Shown here in pieces: positions 1-5,548 of a DNA stretch of 8,675 nucleotides. Position numbers and translations under genes: made by a program. The first letter of the stretch is position 1. Every line of letters starts with the position of its first letter. Source of the stretch: Caldifarciminota bacterium (lineage in GTDB: Bacteria; Hydrothermota; UBA3072; WFRC01). The notes below the pieces were generated by a model, which was not told the DNA's origin, searched no databases, and was given only the letters and a program-made list of their open reading frames with translations. The stretch lies in the NCBI GenBank assembly GCA_015486685.1, contig WFRC01000327.1, forward strand, positions 1-8,675, in the 5' to 3' direction.

Positions 1-70
1 CCAGCCATTTATCCTCTCCGTAATTCTTCTGGACCAACTCCTTCAAACATAGAACAATAACGCCTTTCAT
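1..70 (-). CDS. Start of a heme-NO/O2-binding (H-NOX/HNOB)-like protein, cut by the window edge
   Basis: Reading the minus strand from an ATG at 70 gives 23 codons running off the window: it begins MKGVIVLCLKELV and contains YGEDKW. The pattern of MKG at the extreme N-terminus, a hydrophobic/Leu-rich helix, then G-E-D-x-W is how H-NOX (heme NO binding, HNOB family) domains normally start. The family binds NO or O2 at a histidine-ligated heme and signals to partner proteins or fused domains. The heme histidine and the YxSxR motif would lie outside the window, so they cannot be checked. An AGGAGGTG ribosome binding site sits 3 bases before the ATG and a TTGACA-type promoter lies just upstream. 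It follows the signalling operon in the same direction after a 227-bp gap. Family assignment is from memory and rests on only 23 residues. Confidence 0.6.
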   Translation of the reverse strand, partial: MKGVIVLCLKELVQKNYGEDKWL

Positions 71-87
71 AAACACCTCCTTTTTTT

Positions 88-116
88 AAAATAAAAAAGT
101 TTTTTCCAATTGTCAA
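88..116 (-). promoter_or_regulatory. Sigma70-type promoter for the H-NOX-like gene
   Basis: On the minus strand a perfect -35 box TTGACA (111-116) is followed after exactly 17 bases by TATTTT (88-93, 4 of 6 matches to TATAAT). The ribosome binding site and ATG of the H-NOX-like gene follow at once, giving a 5' leader of about 10-15 bases. The region is AT-rich, so a weak -10 is easy to find by chance. The perfect -35, ideal spacing and position make it credible. Confidence 0.5.
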
Positions 117-162
117 GCGTTTTTTTCGTTTTGCCAACGGCTATCTTTACCACCCCACCTGT

Positions 163-196
163 GAGGTTGCTTCGTCGCTACGCTCCTCGCAATGAC
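163..196 (-). repeat. CATTGCGAG-type dispersed repeat, copy 1 (inverted relative to the others)
   Basis: On the minus strand this starts GTCATTGCGAG and ends GAAGCAACCTC, the two ends of a short GC-rich dispersed element. Related copies occur at 5314-5361 and 6545-6578 in the opposite orientation. TTGC near one end can pair with GCAA near the other, so a weak hairpin is possible. It lies between the last gene of the signalling operon and the H-NOX-like promoter. Confidence 0.6.
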
Positions 197-226
197 AATG
201 CTTTCGGCTGACTTTATCATTTTGCA

Positions 227-296
227 CTTTACGATTTACGCTTTACGCCTTACGGTCTTTCACTTCTTACTTCCCACTTCTTAGTTCTTACTTATT
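227..296. repeat. Degenerate 7-bp tandem repeat array directly after the last operon gene
   Basis: Ten consecutive 7-bp units fit one phase. The first four are of NTTTACG type (for example CTTTACG, ATTTACG), followed by NNCTTCTT-like units (ACTTCTT, ACTTCCC, AGTTCTT). The array ends one base from the stop codon of the membrane protein gene at 298. The 30 bases at 252-281 are identical to 5504-5533 in the array that overlaps the end of the SucD-like gene. Confidence 0.7.
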
Positions 297-297
297 T

Positions 298-648
298 CTA
301 TCTTGATGTCCACCTGTAATAAATTCCACTGCCAAGCAGGGAGATAATCCCGGCAATAAGGATGCCAAATGCTTCCCAACTGCCATTTCTTAACATACAG
401 ATAATCAGGTTAAATAGGTCAGCAGGGTCGGCATGCGAAAGGGCATCGGAATAGTAAAATATAGTATAAAAATGCATACCGGCACCATAAAGAAGGAAAA
501 TCATCGCAATAACAGGGAATATCCAGATTATCCTTTTTTGTATTAAAGTCAATAACCTTTTTATAATGAGACCATATATATATAATGAGATGGAAAATAG
601 AATTATTCCTACTGCAAATATAATTTCATAAGGTAAATTTATTCTCAT
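298..648 (-). CDS. Small three-helix membrane protein (tandem paralogue 2)
   Basis: Unrecognised 116-residue integral membrane protein. Hydrophobic segments lie at about residues 9-30, 41-66 and 90-110, with a basic stretch KRLLTLIQKR between the first two. It is clearly related to the adjacent upstream protein (645-1025): both carry [YF]G[LI]IxKR followed by a basic loop and WxF after helix 1, and both end in a GIxSLxG segment leading to a YR pair. The start is well set by AAGGAGG upstream, and the ATG overlaps the upstream stop as ATGA, implying translational coupling. It is the last gene of a five-gene operon with DUF4388 and roadblock proteins. A likely role is a membrane anchor or partner for those soluble proteins, but this is inference from position only. 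Confidence 0.85.
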   Translation of the reverse strand: MRINLPYEIIFAVGIILFSISLYIYGLIIKRLLTLIQKRIIWIFPVIAMIFLLYGAGMHFYTIFYYSDALSHADPADLFNLIICMLRNGSWEAFGILIAGIISLLGSGIYYRWTSR

Positions 649-1025
649 TCTGTTCCTCCTTTTCTTCTTGGTGATACTACACGATAAAAACGCACAGCAC
701 CCATTAGTGAAAAAATTCCTGATAGGAAGAATAATCCATATCCAATCAGCGCTTCTAAATTAGCCAATTTCAGATACCCCAGAATTACACTGTCGTAAAA
801 TTTTATAAAGGCATAGATAAGAATTCCGGAAGGTGCCCACATAATGAACTGCCACTGTGTTTTTCTTCTAAGAACCATTTCATACCTTTTTGCAATAATA
901 CCAAAAAACAGAAAGGTAAGCCATAAGATTAAAGCCCCGATGATTGTGGTATAACTTGATAATAATCTCCAATGTACAACCTCTGGAGGCCATACAGTGC
1001 CGCACATAAAGAATATAATGTTCAT
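645..1025 (-). CDS. Small three-helix membrane protein (tandem paralogue 1)
   Basis: Unrecognised 126-residue membrane protein. Hydrophobic segments lie at about residues 24-45, 60-85 and 90-112, with a basic loop (KRYEMVLRRK, 46-55) after helix 1 and a basic tail (SPRRKGG). The N-terminal 20 residues, with WPPEVVHW, are not shared with its downstream paralogue, but the rest aligns along its length (FGIIAKR...WQF; SGIFSLMGA...FYR). The start ATG overlaps the preceding stop as ATGA and has a strong AAGGAGG site four bases upstream, so the start is secure. Its own stop overlaps the next start in the same way. The two-copy arrangement suggests a heterodimeric or pseudosymmetric membrane complex, perhaps localising the roadblock-type proteins encoded just before it. 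No catalytic or transport motif is visible. Confidence 0.85.
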   Translation of the reverse strand: MNIIFFMCGTVWPPEVVHWRLLSSYTTIIGALILWLTFLFFGIIAKRYEMVLRRKTQWQFIMWAPSGILIYAFIKFYDSVILGYLKLANLEALIGYGLFFLSGIFSLMGAVRFYRVVSPRRKGGTE

Positions 1026-1660
1026 TTTTCCTCCTTAATTTTTTCAAGTAACTTATCTGCGAGTTTTCTTGCTTTGGTTGGACCTATAATCATTCCAGCA
1101 GATCTTTCAAGACCATAGCAGAGATTGATTAAACTCTCTTTTGTTAAATTATCCTTTGATATTTTCAGGTCATCCATAACATTTCCCAAAATGTCGGTGG
1201 CAAAATCTCCTAAATATTCTGATGCTGTTTTCTCGAAATCTTTCAGTATTTCAGGGGGTAATTTTGGCAGTATTTCCTCTTCTGCCTTTGGTGGACCCTC
1301 TTCCTTTATTTCTTTTTCTTCAACAGGGGGTGCAGTTGCCTCTTTTTTCAGGGTGAAATTCTTCAATTTTGTAAGCATTTCCGGATTAAATTTATCTTTT
1401 TCAACCACAGCCCAGATAAATGTGTTATCATCAAATGTCCGTAAGACTACATTATAGTTTTTGGCATAAATAACAAATGCATTAAGTGTTTTTTCCGAAA
1501 GGGCATCAAATGTTTGTTTTAAAACGAGGGATATTCTTTTAACATATTGTTTCCCTGTTGTTTCATCAATACCTTCTGTGAATTCATCAGTTCCATTGGA
1601 ATAAAACACCCATTTTGCACCAGGAAGGATTTTCTTGAAGTCTTCTATTGCTTTAACCAT
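1022..1660 (-). CDS. Roadblock-like protein with Pro/Glu linker and C-terminal helical module
   Basis: 212 residues in three parts. Residues 1-100 read like a divergent Roadblock/LC7 fold: an N-terminal helix, LPGAKWVFYSNGTDEF, a central helix, then beta-rich VIYAKNYNVVLRTF and FIWAVV. These parallel the pGVxGxVVVSxDG and final strands of the neighbouring roadblock protein. Residues 105-135 are a Lys/Glu/Pro-rich flexible linker. Residues 136-212 are helical and contain an NLTKESL...A...L segment also seen at the C-termini of the two preceding proteins. Roadblock proteins such as MglB usually regulate Ras-like GTPases or act as scaffolds; none is encoded here. The ATG lies 8 bases inside the upstream gene with an AAGG site before it; the stop overlaps the next gene by four bases. 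The domain call is mine from pattern and moderately sure. Confidence 0.8.
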   Translation of the reverse strand: MVKAIEDFKKILPGAKWVFYSNGTDEFTEGIDETTGKQYVKRISLVLKQTFDALSEKTLNAFVIYAKNYNVVLRTFDDNTFIWAVVEKDKFNPEMLTKLKNFTLKKEATAPPVEEKEIKEEGPPKAEEEILPKLPPEILKDFEKTASEYLGDFATDILGNVMDDLKISKDNLTKESLINLCYGLERSAGMIIGPTKARKLADKLLEKIKEEK

Positions 1661-2348
1661 TTTTTACCTTTTTCTTTGCGGCGCCTAATTTTTCTATTAC
1701 ATTATGCACTCTTTTTTTTGCTTCTTCACTGCCAAATTTCTTTACACCGTGTTTAACAACGGCATCTATTAAAACCTTCATAAATTTATTTACATCTTCG
1801 GCAGTGAGATTAATTGCACCAATAGGTATAATTTTACCATCAGATACCTTGATTAAGGACTGGAATTTTTTTTCTGTATCCATTGCCGATATTACTTGAG
1901 AAATAAAGGTTTCCCATACTTTGATACCAATATCTCTGGAAAATTCTTCCAGTATAAGATTTAACTGATATGCCTTTGCCTTAAATAGTCTGAGAATCTT
2001 TGGGTCTCCTGTTTTATCGCCTTCTTTTAAGAGATCTAAAATTTCCGTTTTAATATGTTCAGGTTCTCCATTATATACACATCCGATAAAATATTTATCA
2101 AGAACAACAAGAAGAAGATTCCTGTCACCCGATGCAACCACATAATCTAATGTTCCCGTTTGTAGGGTAGTTGTTATAACATCTGAGGCAGAACCTATGA
2201 AGGCGACTGTTTCATCAATGGCATTGGGAATTTTACCACCTGCTGATATCATAGTACCGTCCTCGTTTGAAACTACAACATATCCTATTACACCTGGTAT
2301 CTCTAAAAACCTTTTGGATTTATTCTCAACTTCTATAATGCCAGGCAA
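1653..2348 (-). CDS. Roadblock/LC7-domain protein with C-terminal helical module
   Basis: 231 residues. Residues 10-110 match the Roadblock/LC7 (MglB-like) pattern: a first helix ending FLEIPGV, then GYVVVSNEDGTMI, a long helix (DETVAFIGSASDVI), strands LDYVVASGDRNLLLVVL and FIGCV, and a last helix. Such domains dimerise and serve as GTPase-activating or scaffold partners of MglA/Ras-like GTPases in gliding, polarity and signalling. Residues 118-225 are helical and resemble the C-terminal region of the DUF4388 neighbour (LNLILEEF versus INLILEVL; NLTAEDV versus PLTDKEL). The tail is very basic. The start is TTG, not ATG: the codon directly follows the upstream TAG stop and has a strong GGGGAGGA site four bases before it, while the next in-frame Met is at residue 33, inside the domain. 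The stop overlaps the next gene by 8 bases. Confidence 0.85.
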   Translation of the reverse strand: MPGIIEVENKSKRFLEIPGVIGYVVVSNEDGTMISAGGKIPNAIDETVAFIGSASDVITTTLQTGTLDYVVASGDRNLLLVVLDKYFIGCVYNGEPEHIKTEILDLLKEGDKTGDPKILRLFKAKAYQLNLILEEFSRDIGIKVWETFISQVISAMDTEKKFQSLIKVSDGKIIPIGAINLTAEDVNKFMKVLIDAVVKHGVKKFGSEEAKKRVHNVIEKLGAAKKKVKNG

Positions 2349-3170
2349 CTATTCCTCCCCTTTTAATGCGTTTTGTATTTTTTTCAATGCCAGCACCTTC
2401 CCGAGTGTATCTGATGCTCTCTTTTTTAATCTTTCAATTACCTCATCAAACATATCTTTTAATTCTTTATCGGTTAGTGGTACATCCTCCTTTTTTATTT
2501 CAAATTTATTATCTTCTATTCTAAAATAGTCATCTAATTTTGATTTTGCAAAGAAATTTTTCACTTCATCCCACCAGGGTCCTTCTCCTAATACTTCTAA
2601 TATCAGGTTAATCTTTTTAAGTCCTTGGGTGAGAATCCTTTTCTTTGCCTCAGGGTCATAAATTAAATTTTGCTGAAACAACCAGGATAATGTTTTCATA
2701 GTTTCGAAAAATCCCATTCCACTTTTTTCTATAATTTGTCTAATATCGTTTTTCCCATCTACTTTGATTAATACCTTCCAGTCAGATTTTCTTAAAGCGA
2801 CCTTTTCTTTTGGAGTGGATTGAGATTTTACGGGGATTGCATTAAGTGGTGGTAATTCCTTTTCAATCTCTGATAAAGCAATTGACCTTTTTTCAATCTC
2901 ATTAAACAATTCTGAACCACCTTTATTTATTGTAATTTCAGGAGATTTTTCTCCCTGTATAAATTCAAATTCGCCATCTGTAAGTATAGATAGATTATAA
3001 AGTGCTTCGGCACCATTTATATTTTTATATACAGAGTGCACGGCTTTTCCGTTCAAAATATATATTTCTCCTTGTTTTTTTATTAATAACTTTCCCGTCT
3101 TTTTGAAATGAGAAATCAGGTAAAGTATTTCTGCGACGGAAAAATATCCAATTTTACCCATTAATTCCAT
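2349..3170 (-). CDS. DUF4388 (PatA-like N-terminal) domain protein
   Basis: 273 residues, first gene of the signalling operon. Residues 3-75 fit DUF4388: G-x-L/I near the start, a helix (VAEILYLISHFKKTGKL), G-x-IYILNGKAVHS, GAEALYNL, and a closing GEFEF. Residues 128-172 (DWKVLIKVDGKNDI...ETMKTLSWLFQQNLI) look like the small winged-helix-like segment that often follows DUF4388. Residues 180-273 are a helical region similar to the C-termini of the next two proteins. DUF4388 proteins occur in bacterial signalling and motility gene sets with response regulators or roadblock/GTPase pairs; a biochemical activity is not established to my knowledge. The start is either Met1, with AAGG eight bases upstream, or Met4. 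The stop abuts the next start. A candidate promoter lies just upstream, so the operon may be transcribed separately from ispG. Confidence 0.85.
   Translation of the reverse strand: MELMGKIGYFSVAEILYLISHFKKTGKLLIKKQGEIYILNGKAVHSVYKNINGAEALYNLSILTDGEFEFIQGEKSPEITINKGGSELFNEIEKRSIALSEIEKELPPLNAIPVKSQSTPKEKVALRKSDWKVLIKVDGKNDIRQIIEKSGMGFFETMKTLSWLFQQNLIYDPEAKKRILTQGLKKINLILEVLGEGPWWDEVKNFFAKSKLDDYFRIEDNKFEIKKEDVPLTDKELKDMFDEVIERLKKRASDTLGKVLALKKIQNALKGEE
2353..2360 (-). promoter_or_regulatory. Strong ribosome binding site deciding a TTG start
   Basis: The minus strand reads GGGGAGGA, four bases before a TTG at 2348. The site lies inside the last codons of the upstream DUF4388 gene, whose TAG stop (2349-2351) touches the TTG. 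The strength of this site and the absence of an early in-frame ATG support TTG as the true start of the roadblock gene. Confidence 0.65.
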
Positions 3171-3183
3171 AATTTATACCTTA

Positions 3184-3211
3184 AATTTACATAATTTACT
3201 CTATTTGTCAA
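3184..3211 (-). promoter_or_regulatory. Candidate promoter for the DUF4388/roadblock operon
   Basis: In the 48-bp gap after ispG the minus strand carries TTGACA (3206-3211), then 16 bases, then TAAATT (3184-3189, 4 of 6 matches to TATAAT), about 13 bases before the first ATG. The -35 is perfect; the -10 is weak and the spacer one base short of optimum. If real, the signalling operon can be expressed independently of ispG. Read-through from ispG is also likely because no terminator is visible. Confidence 0.4.
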
Positions 3212-3218
3212 GAAAAAA

Positions 3219-4301
3219 TTAAACATTTTTTGTTTTTTTTGCATTTTTTTCACTTACGATTTTGATTATTTCTTCCATAAGTGCATCTACCAGTTCATTT
3301 TCTTTTACTTTTTTAATAATTTCCCCCTTTTTAAATATTATTCCTACACCTTTTCCGCCTGCAAGCCCCACATCTGCGTTTCTTGCTTCACCAGGCCCAT
3401 TAACTACACAGCCCATTACAGCGATATTCAATGGAGTTTCTATATCCTTTGTCCTTTCTTTTACCTCTTCTACAATGCTCAAAAGGTCAATTTCAATCCT
3501 GCCGCAGGTAGGGCAGGATATAATATTAACACCTTTTTTCCTTATGTCAAGAGATTTTAATATCTCAAAACCAATTTTTACTTCTAAAACAGGGTCTGCT
3601 GTCAGAGAAACACGGATTGTGTCACCAATGCCTTTCCTGAGCAATATTCCTATACCTATGGCGGATTTTACTATACCCTCAGGCGGGGGACCTGCCTCGG
3701 TTACGCCAAGGTGTAATGGGTAAGGGATTTTATCTGCAATAATCTCATTTGCCTTTATCATCATATCTACATCAGATGATTTTACGGCTATGACAATGTT
3801 TGTAAAATTCAACGCTTCCAATAATTTAATATGGTCTAATGCAGATTCAACAAGCCCTTCAGGGGTTGGTCCTCCATATTTTTCAAGGTATTTTGGAGCA
3901 ATAGAACCCATATTTACGCCCACTCTTATGGGGATATTTCTGGATTTACAGGCATCTACAATTTCTTTAATCTTTGCAGGTTTTGAAATGTTTCCCGGAT
4001 TAATCCTGATTTTATCAAATCCCGCATCAACTGCCTTTATTGCTAATCTATAGTCATAATGGATGTCTGCAACCAGAGGGGTTTTGGTAGATTTTCTTAT
4101 CTCTTTTAATTTTTTTGCCGCCTCCATATCAGGAACAGCAACCCTGATAATTTCGCACCCTGCCTTTTCAAGTGCTTTAATCTGTTTAATTGTGGCTTTC
4201 ACATCCCTTGTGTCGGTGGATGTCATAGATTGCACGGAAATAGGTGCATTTCCACCAATTGAAATGTCTCTAATCTTTATCCTTTTTGAATTTCTTCTCA
4301 T
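3219..4301 (-). CDS. ispG: 4-hydroxy-3-methylbut-2-en-1-yl diphosphate synthase (IspG/GcpE)
   Basis: 360 residues, the normal length of bacterial IspG. It converts 2-C-methyl-D-erythritol 2,4-cyclodiphosphate to HMBPP, the penultimate step of the MEP isoprenoid pathway, in the cytosol with a [4Fe-4S] cluster and reduced ferredoxin or flavodoxin. The TIM-barrel part (about 1-255) carries family blocks QSMTSTDT, PLVADIHYD, KIRINPGN, IRVGVNMGS, LHLGVTEAG and TIRVSLT. The C-terminal cluster domain has Cys263 and Cys266 (CPTCGR), Cys298 (MGCVVNGPGE) and Glu305, all the expected cluster ligands. The ATG touches the TAA of the citryl-CoA lyase gene (TAAATG), with a weak GTGGA site inside that gene, so coupled translation is likely. 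The AT-rich, Lys-rich tail is ordinary. Identification is secure. Confidence 0.98.
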   Translation of the reverse strand: MRRNSKRIKIRDISIGGNAPISVQSMTSTDTRDVKATIKQIKALEKAGCEIIRVAVPDMEAAKKLKEIRKSTKTPLVADIHYDYRLAIKAVDAGFDKIRINPGNISKPAKIKEIVDACKSRNIPIRVGVNMGSIAPKYLEKYGGPTPEGLVESALDHIKLLEALNFTNIVIAVKSSDVDMMIKANEIIADKIPYPLHLGVTEAGPPPEGIVKSAIGIGILLRKGIGDTIRVSLTADPVLEVKIGFEILKSLDIRKKGVNIISCPTCGRIEIDLLSIVEEVKERTKDIETPLNIAVMGCVVNGPGEARNADVGLAGGKGVGIIFKKGEIIKKVKENELVDALMEEIIKIVSEKNAKKTKNV

Positions 4302-5078
4302 TTATTCCACTTTTCTTTCTGGTGGTCCATCATATTCAAAGTCTGCGGGATGTATTTTCCTGACGGGTTTTTCCCTTGTAATTTCTTCATAGATATGTGC
4401 AATCTGTCCGGGCACCCGTGCCATTATAAAAAATGTATTTCCTATTTCTGACGGAATATTCAATTCACATAAAACAGCCGCAATAGTGCCATCTACATTC
4501 AAAGGTAGATGTTTCCCATAGATTTTTTCTATTACATTCTCAATCTCAACAGCAATCATCAAATATTTTCTATAAAAGCCCAATTCCTTTGATATAGAAA
4601 TAATCCTTTTTGTCCTGGGGTCATTTGTATGGAATCTATGTCCATATCCAAATATAATCTTTTTATTTTCTTTTTTTTGTTTAACATAGTTATAAACTCT
4701 GTCCGAAATTTCATCTTCATCATTTATAGATGCACCTAATTCTAAAAACTGTCTCATAGCAGGTTCTATTGCCCCTCCATGATATTTATTTATAGACAAG
4801 ATTCCACCGGCAAGTGCGGCATTGATGGGTGCACCTGTTGAAGCAATTGTTCTTGCTGTGAGGGTGGATGGGGGAGTGGCGCCATGGTCAATGGATGATA
4901 CAAGCAAAGCATCAATCATTTTCCCTGTATTTTTATCAGGAAGATTTCCTGTAAGAATAAGGTATATAGCCTGAGAGAATGTAATTTTACCTATAAGTTC
5001 ATCAACTCTATATCCTCTTACGAGCAATTTATTCGGTTCTACCTTTGTAATACCTGTTTTCCAGTGCAATTCACCCAT
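4302..5078 (-). CDS. ccl: Citryl-CoA lyase (citrate-synthase fold), split ATP-citrate lyase component
   Basis: 258 residues, far shorter than citrate synthase (about 370-430) but like stand-alone citryl-CoA lyase and the C-terminal domain of ATP-citrate lyase. It should cleave citryl-CoA to acetyl-CoA and oxaloacetate. Citrate-synthase landmarks are all present: DHG (His65, oxaloacetate-binding histidine), HGGA (His100, equivalent of catalytic His274), GYGHR (His147, equivalent of His320), DPR (Arg155), NVDG (Asp196, equivalent of Asp375) and a MARVPG arginine (Arg221). GxGHR and LNVDG also match ATP-citrate lyase. Strong AAAGGAGGT four bases before the ATG fixes the start. It follows the two CoA-ligase subunits after a 454-bp repeat-filled gap and is coupled to ispG. 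Alternative: a truncated citrate synthase or another citrate-synthase-family enzyme; the two neighbours favour citryl-CoA lyase. Confidence 0.8.
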   Translation of the reverse strand: MGELHWKTGITKVEPNKLLVRGYRVDELIGKITFSQAIYLILTGNLPDKNTGKMIDALLVSSIDHGATPPSTLTARTIASTGAPINAALAGGILSINKYHGGAIEPAMRQFLELGASINDEDEISDRVYNYVKQKKENKKIIFGYGHRFHTNDPRTKRIISISKELGFYRKYLMIAVEIENVIEKIYGKHLPLNVDGTIAAVLCELNIPSEIGNTFFIMARVPGQIAHIYEEITREKPVRKIHPADFEYDGPPERKVE

Positions 5079-5088
5079 ATTACCTCCT

Positions 5089-5107
5089 TTGTTTGCTTTG
5101 CAAACAA
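5089..5107 (-). promoter_or_regulatory. Hairpin adjoining the citryl-CoA lyase ribosome binding site
   Basis: TTGTTTGC and GCAAACAA form a perfect 8-bp stem with a 3-base loop. In the mRNA the 3' arm ends with the first two bases of the AAAGGAGGT site (5082-5090) of the lyase gene. It could influence initiation or mRNA ends. It is AT-rich, short and lacks a U tract suited to a terminator, so function is uncertain. Confidence 0.3.
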
Positions 5108-5127
5108 TTCAAAGTGCAAATTTTCTC

Positions 5128-5162
5128 GTTAATCGTAATTCGTTATTCGTCAATTGTAAAAA
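5128..5162. repeat. Short 7-bp tandem array, GTNATTC type
   Basis: Five 7-bp units in one phase, each starting GT (GTAATTC, GTTATTC, GTCAATT and relatives). It is part of the repeat filler upstream of the citryl-CoA lyase gene and contains the weak promoter-like TTTACA/TACGAT pair. Confidence 0.5.
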
Positions 5163-5176
5163 CTACGCTTATTTTA

Positions 5177-5239
5177 TCTAACATCTAACATCCAATATCT
5201 TCTATCTCCTTACGCTTTACGCCTCACGCTTCACGTTCT
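5177..5239. repeat. Nine-unit 7-bp tandem array
   Basis: Nine consecutive 7-bp units keep one phase while their content drifts: two exact TCTAACA units, then TCCAATA and TCTTCTA, then ACGCTTT, ACGCCTC, ACGCTTC and ACGTTCT. The ACGC-type units are the same family as those at 227-254 and 5479-5506. Confidence 0.65.
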
Positions 5240-5263
5240 TTTCTCTTTCGTTTTTCACGAATT

Positions 5264-5292
5264 ACCATCACGAACACGTTTGTTAATCCTTT
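5264..5292 (+). repeat. 29-bp dispersed repeat, copy 1
   Basis: Begins ACCATCACGA and ends TTAATCCTTT; matches 6645-6673 at 26 of 29 positions in the same orientation. Both copies lie in gaps of the citrate module. Origin unknown. Confidence 0.5.
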
Positions 5293-5313
5293 TTTCACTT
5301 CTTACTTGTCTGT

Positions 5314-5361
5314 GTCATTGCGAGTGCCTCTTCTTTGAATTTCGTTCTGCGAAGCAATCTC
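5314..5361 (+). repeat. CATTGCGAG-type dispersed repeat, copy 2
   Basis: Plus strand begins GTCATTGCGAG and ends GCGAAGCAATCTC; ATTGC at the left end and GCAAT at the right can pair. The interior differs from copies 1 and 3, so ends are conserved better than the middle, as in REP-like elements. Confidence 0.6.
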
Positions 5362-5369
5362 ATCTTTTC

Positions 5370-5404
5370 CTATTACCTCTTGCCTCTTACCCATTACCGT
5401 TCTT
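5370..5404. repeat. Five-unit 7-bp tandem array
   Basis: Five 7-bp units in phase, mostly ending TTAC or TTGC (CTCTTGC, CTCTTAC, CCATTAC), part of the same filler. Confidence 0.5.
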
Positions 5405-5478
5405 TTCAATATTTACAATAAATAACAGCGAAGCGTAATAACGCGAAGCAAATACACACCGCAGGCAAATAACTATTC

Positions 5479-5548
5479 TTTTACGCTTCATGCTTTACGC
5501 CTCACGGTCTTTCACTTCTTACTTCCCACTTCTCAGTTCCCAGTTTTT
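5479..5548. repeat. Ten-unit 7-bp tandem array overlapping the end of the SucD-like gene
   Basis: Ten 7-bp units in one phase: NTTTACG/CCTCACG-type units followed by ACTTCTT, ACTTCCC, ACTTCTC, AGTTCCC. Positions 5504-5533 are identical over 30 bases to 252-281. The right-hand units supply the stop codon and last four sense codons (K-T-G-N) of the SucD-like gene, so the array has replaced or extended the native 3' end. Confidence 0.7.

Larger units (their letters stand above)
5079..5532. other. 454-bp gap between the SucD-like and citryl-CoA lyase genes, filled with repeats
   Basis: I see no gene here. The gap holds a small hairpin next to the lyase ribosome binding site, several 7-bp periodic arrays, one CATTGCGAG-type element, and a 29-bp segment (5264-5292) shared with 6645-6673 at 26 of 29 positions. 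A possible minus-strand promoter for the lyase gene is TTTACA (5155-5160), 17 bases, TACGAT (5132-5137), but it lies inside a repeat run and is weak. No U-tailed terminator was found. Confidence 0.75.

Noticed and set aside
227..296. CRISPR array suspected from repeated short units
   Set aside because: Units are 7 bp, contiguous and degenerate, with no spacers of regular length and no cas genes.
5132..5160. Promoter-like TTTACA-17-TACGAT before citryl-CoA lyase
   Set aside because: Both boxes deviate from consensus and fall within a 7-bp repeat run, so chance is likely; mentioned only in the gap description.
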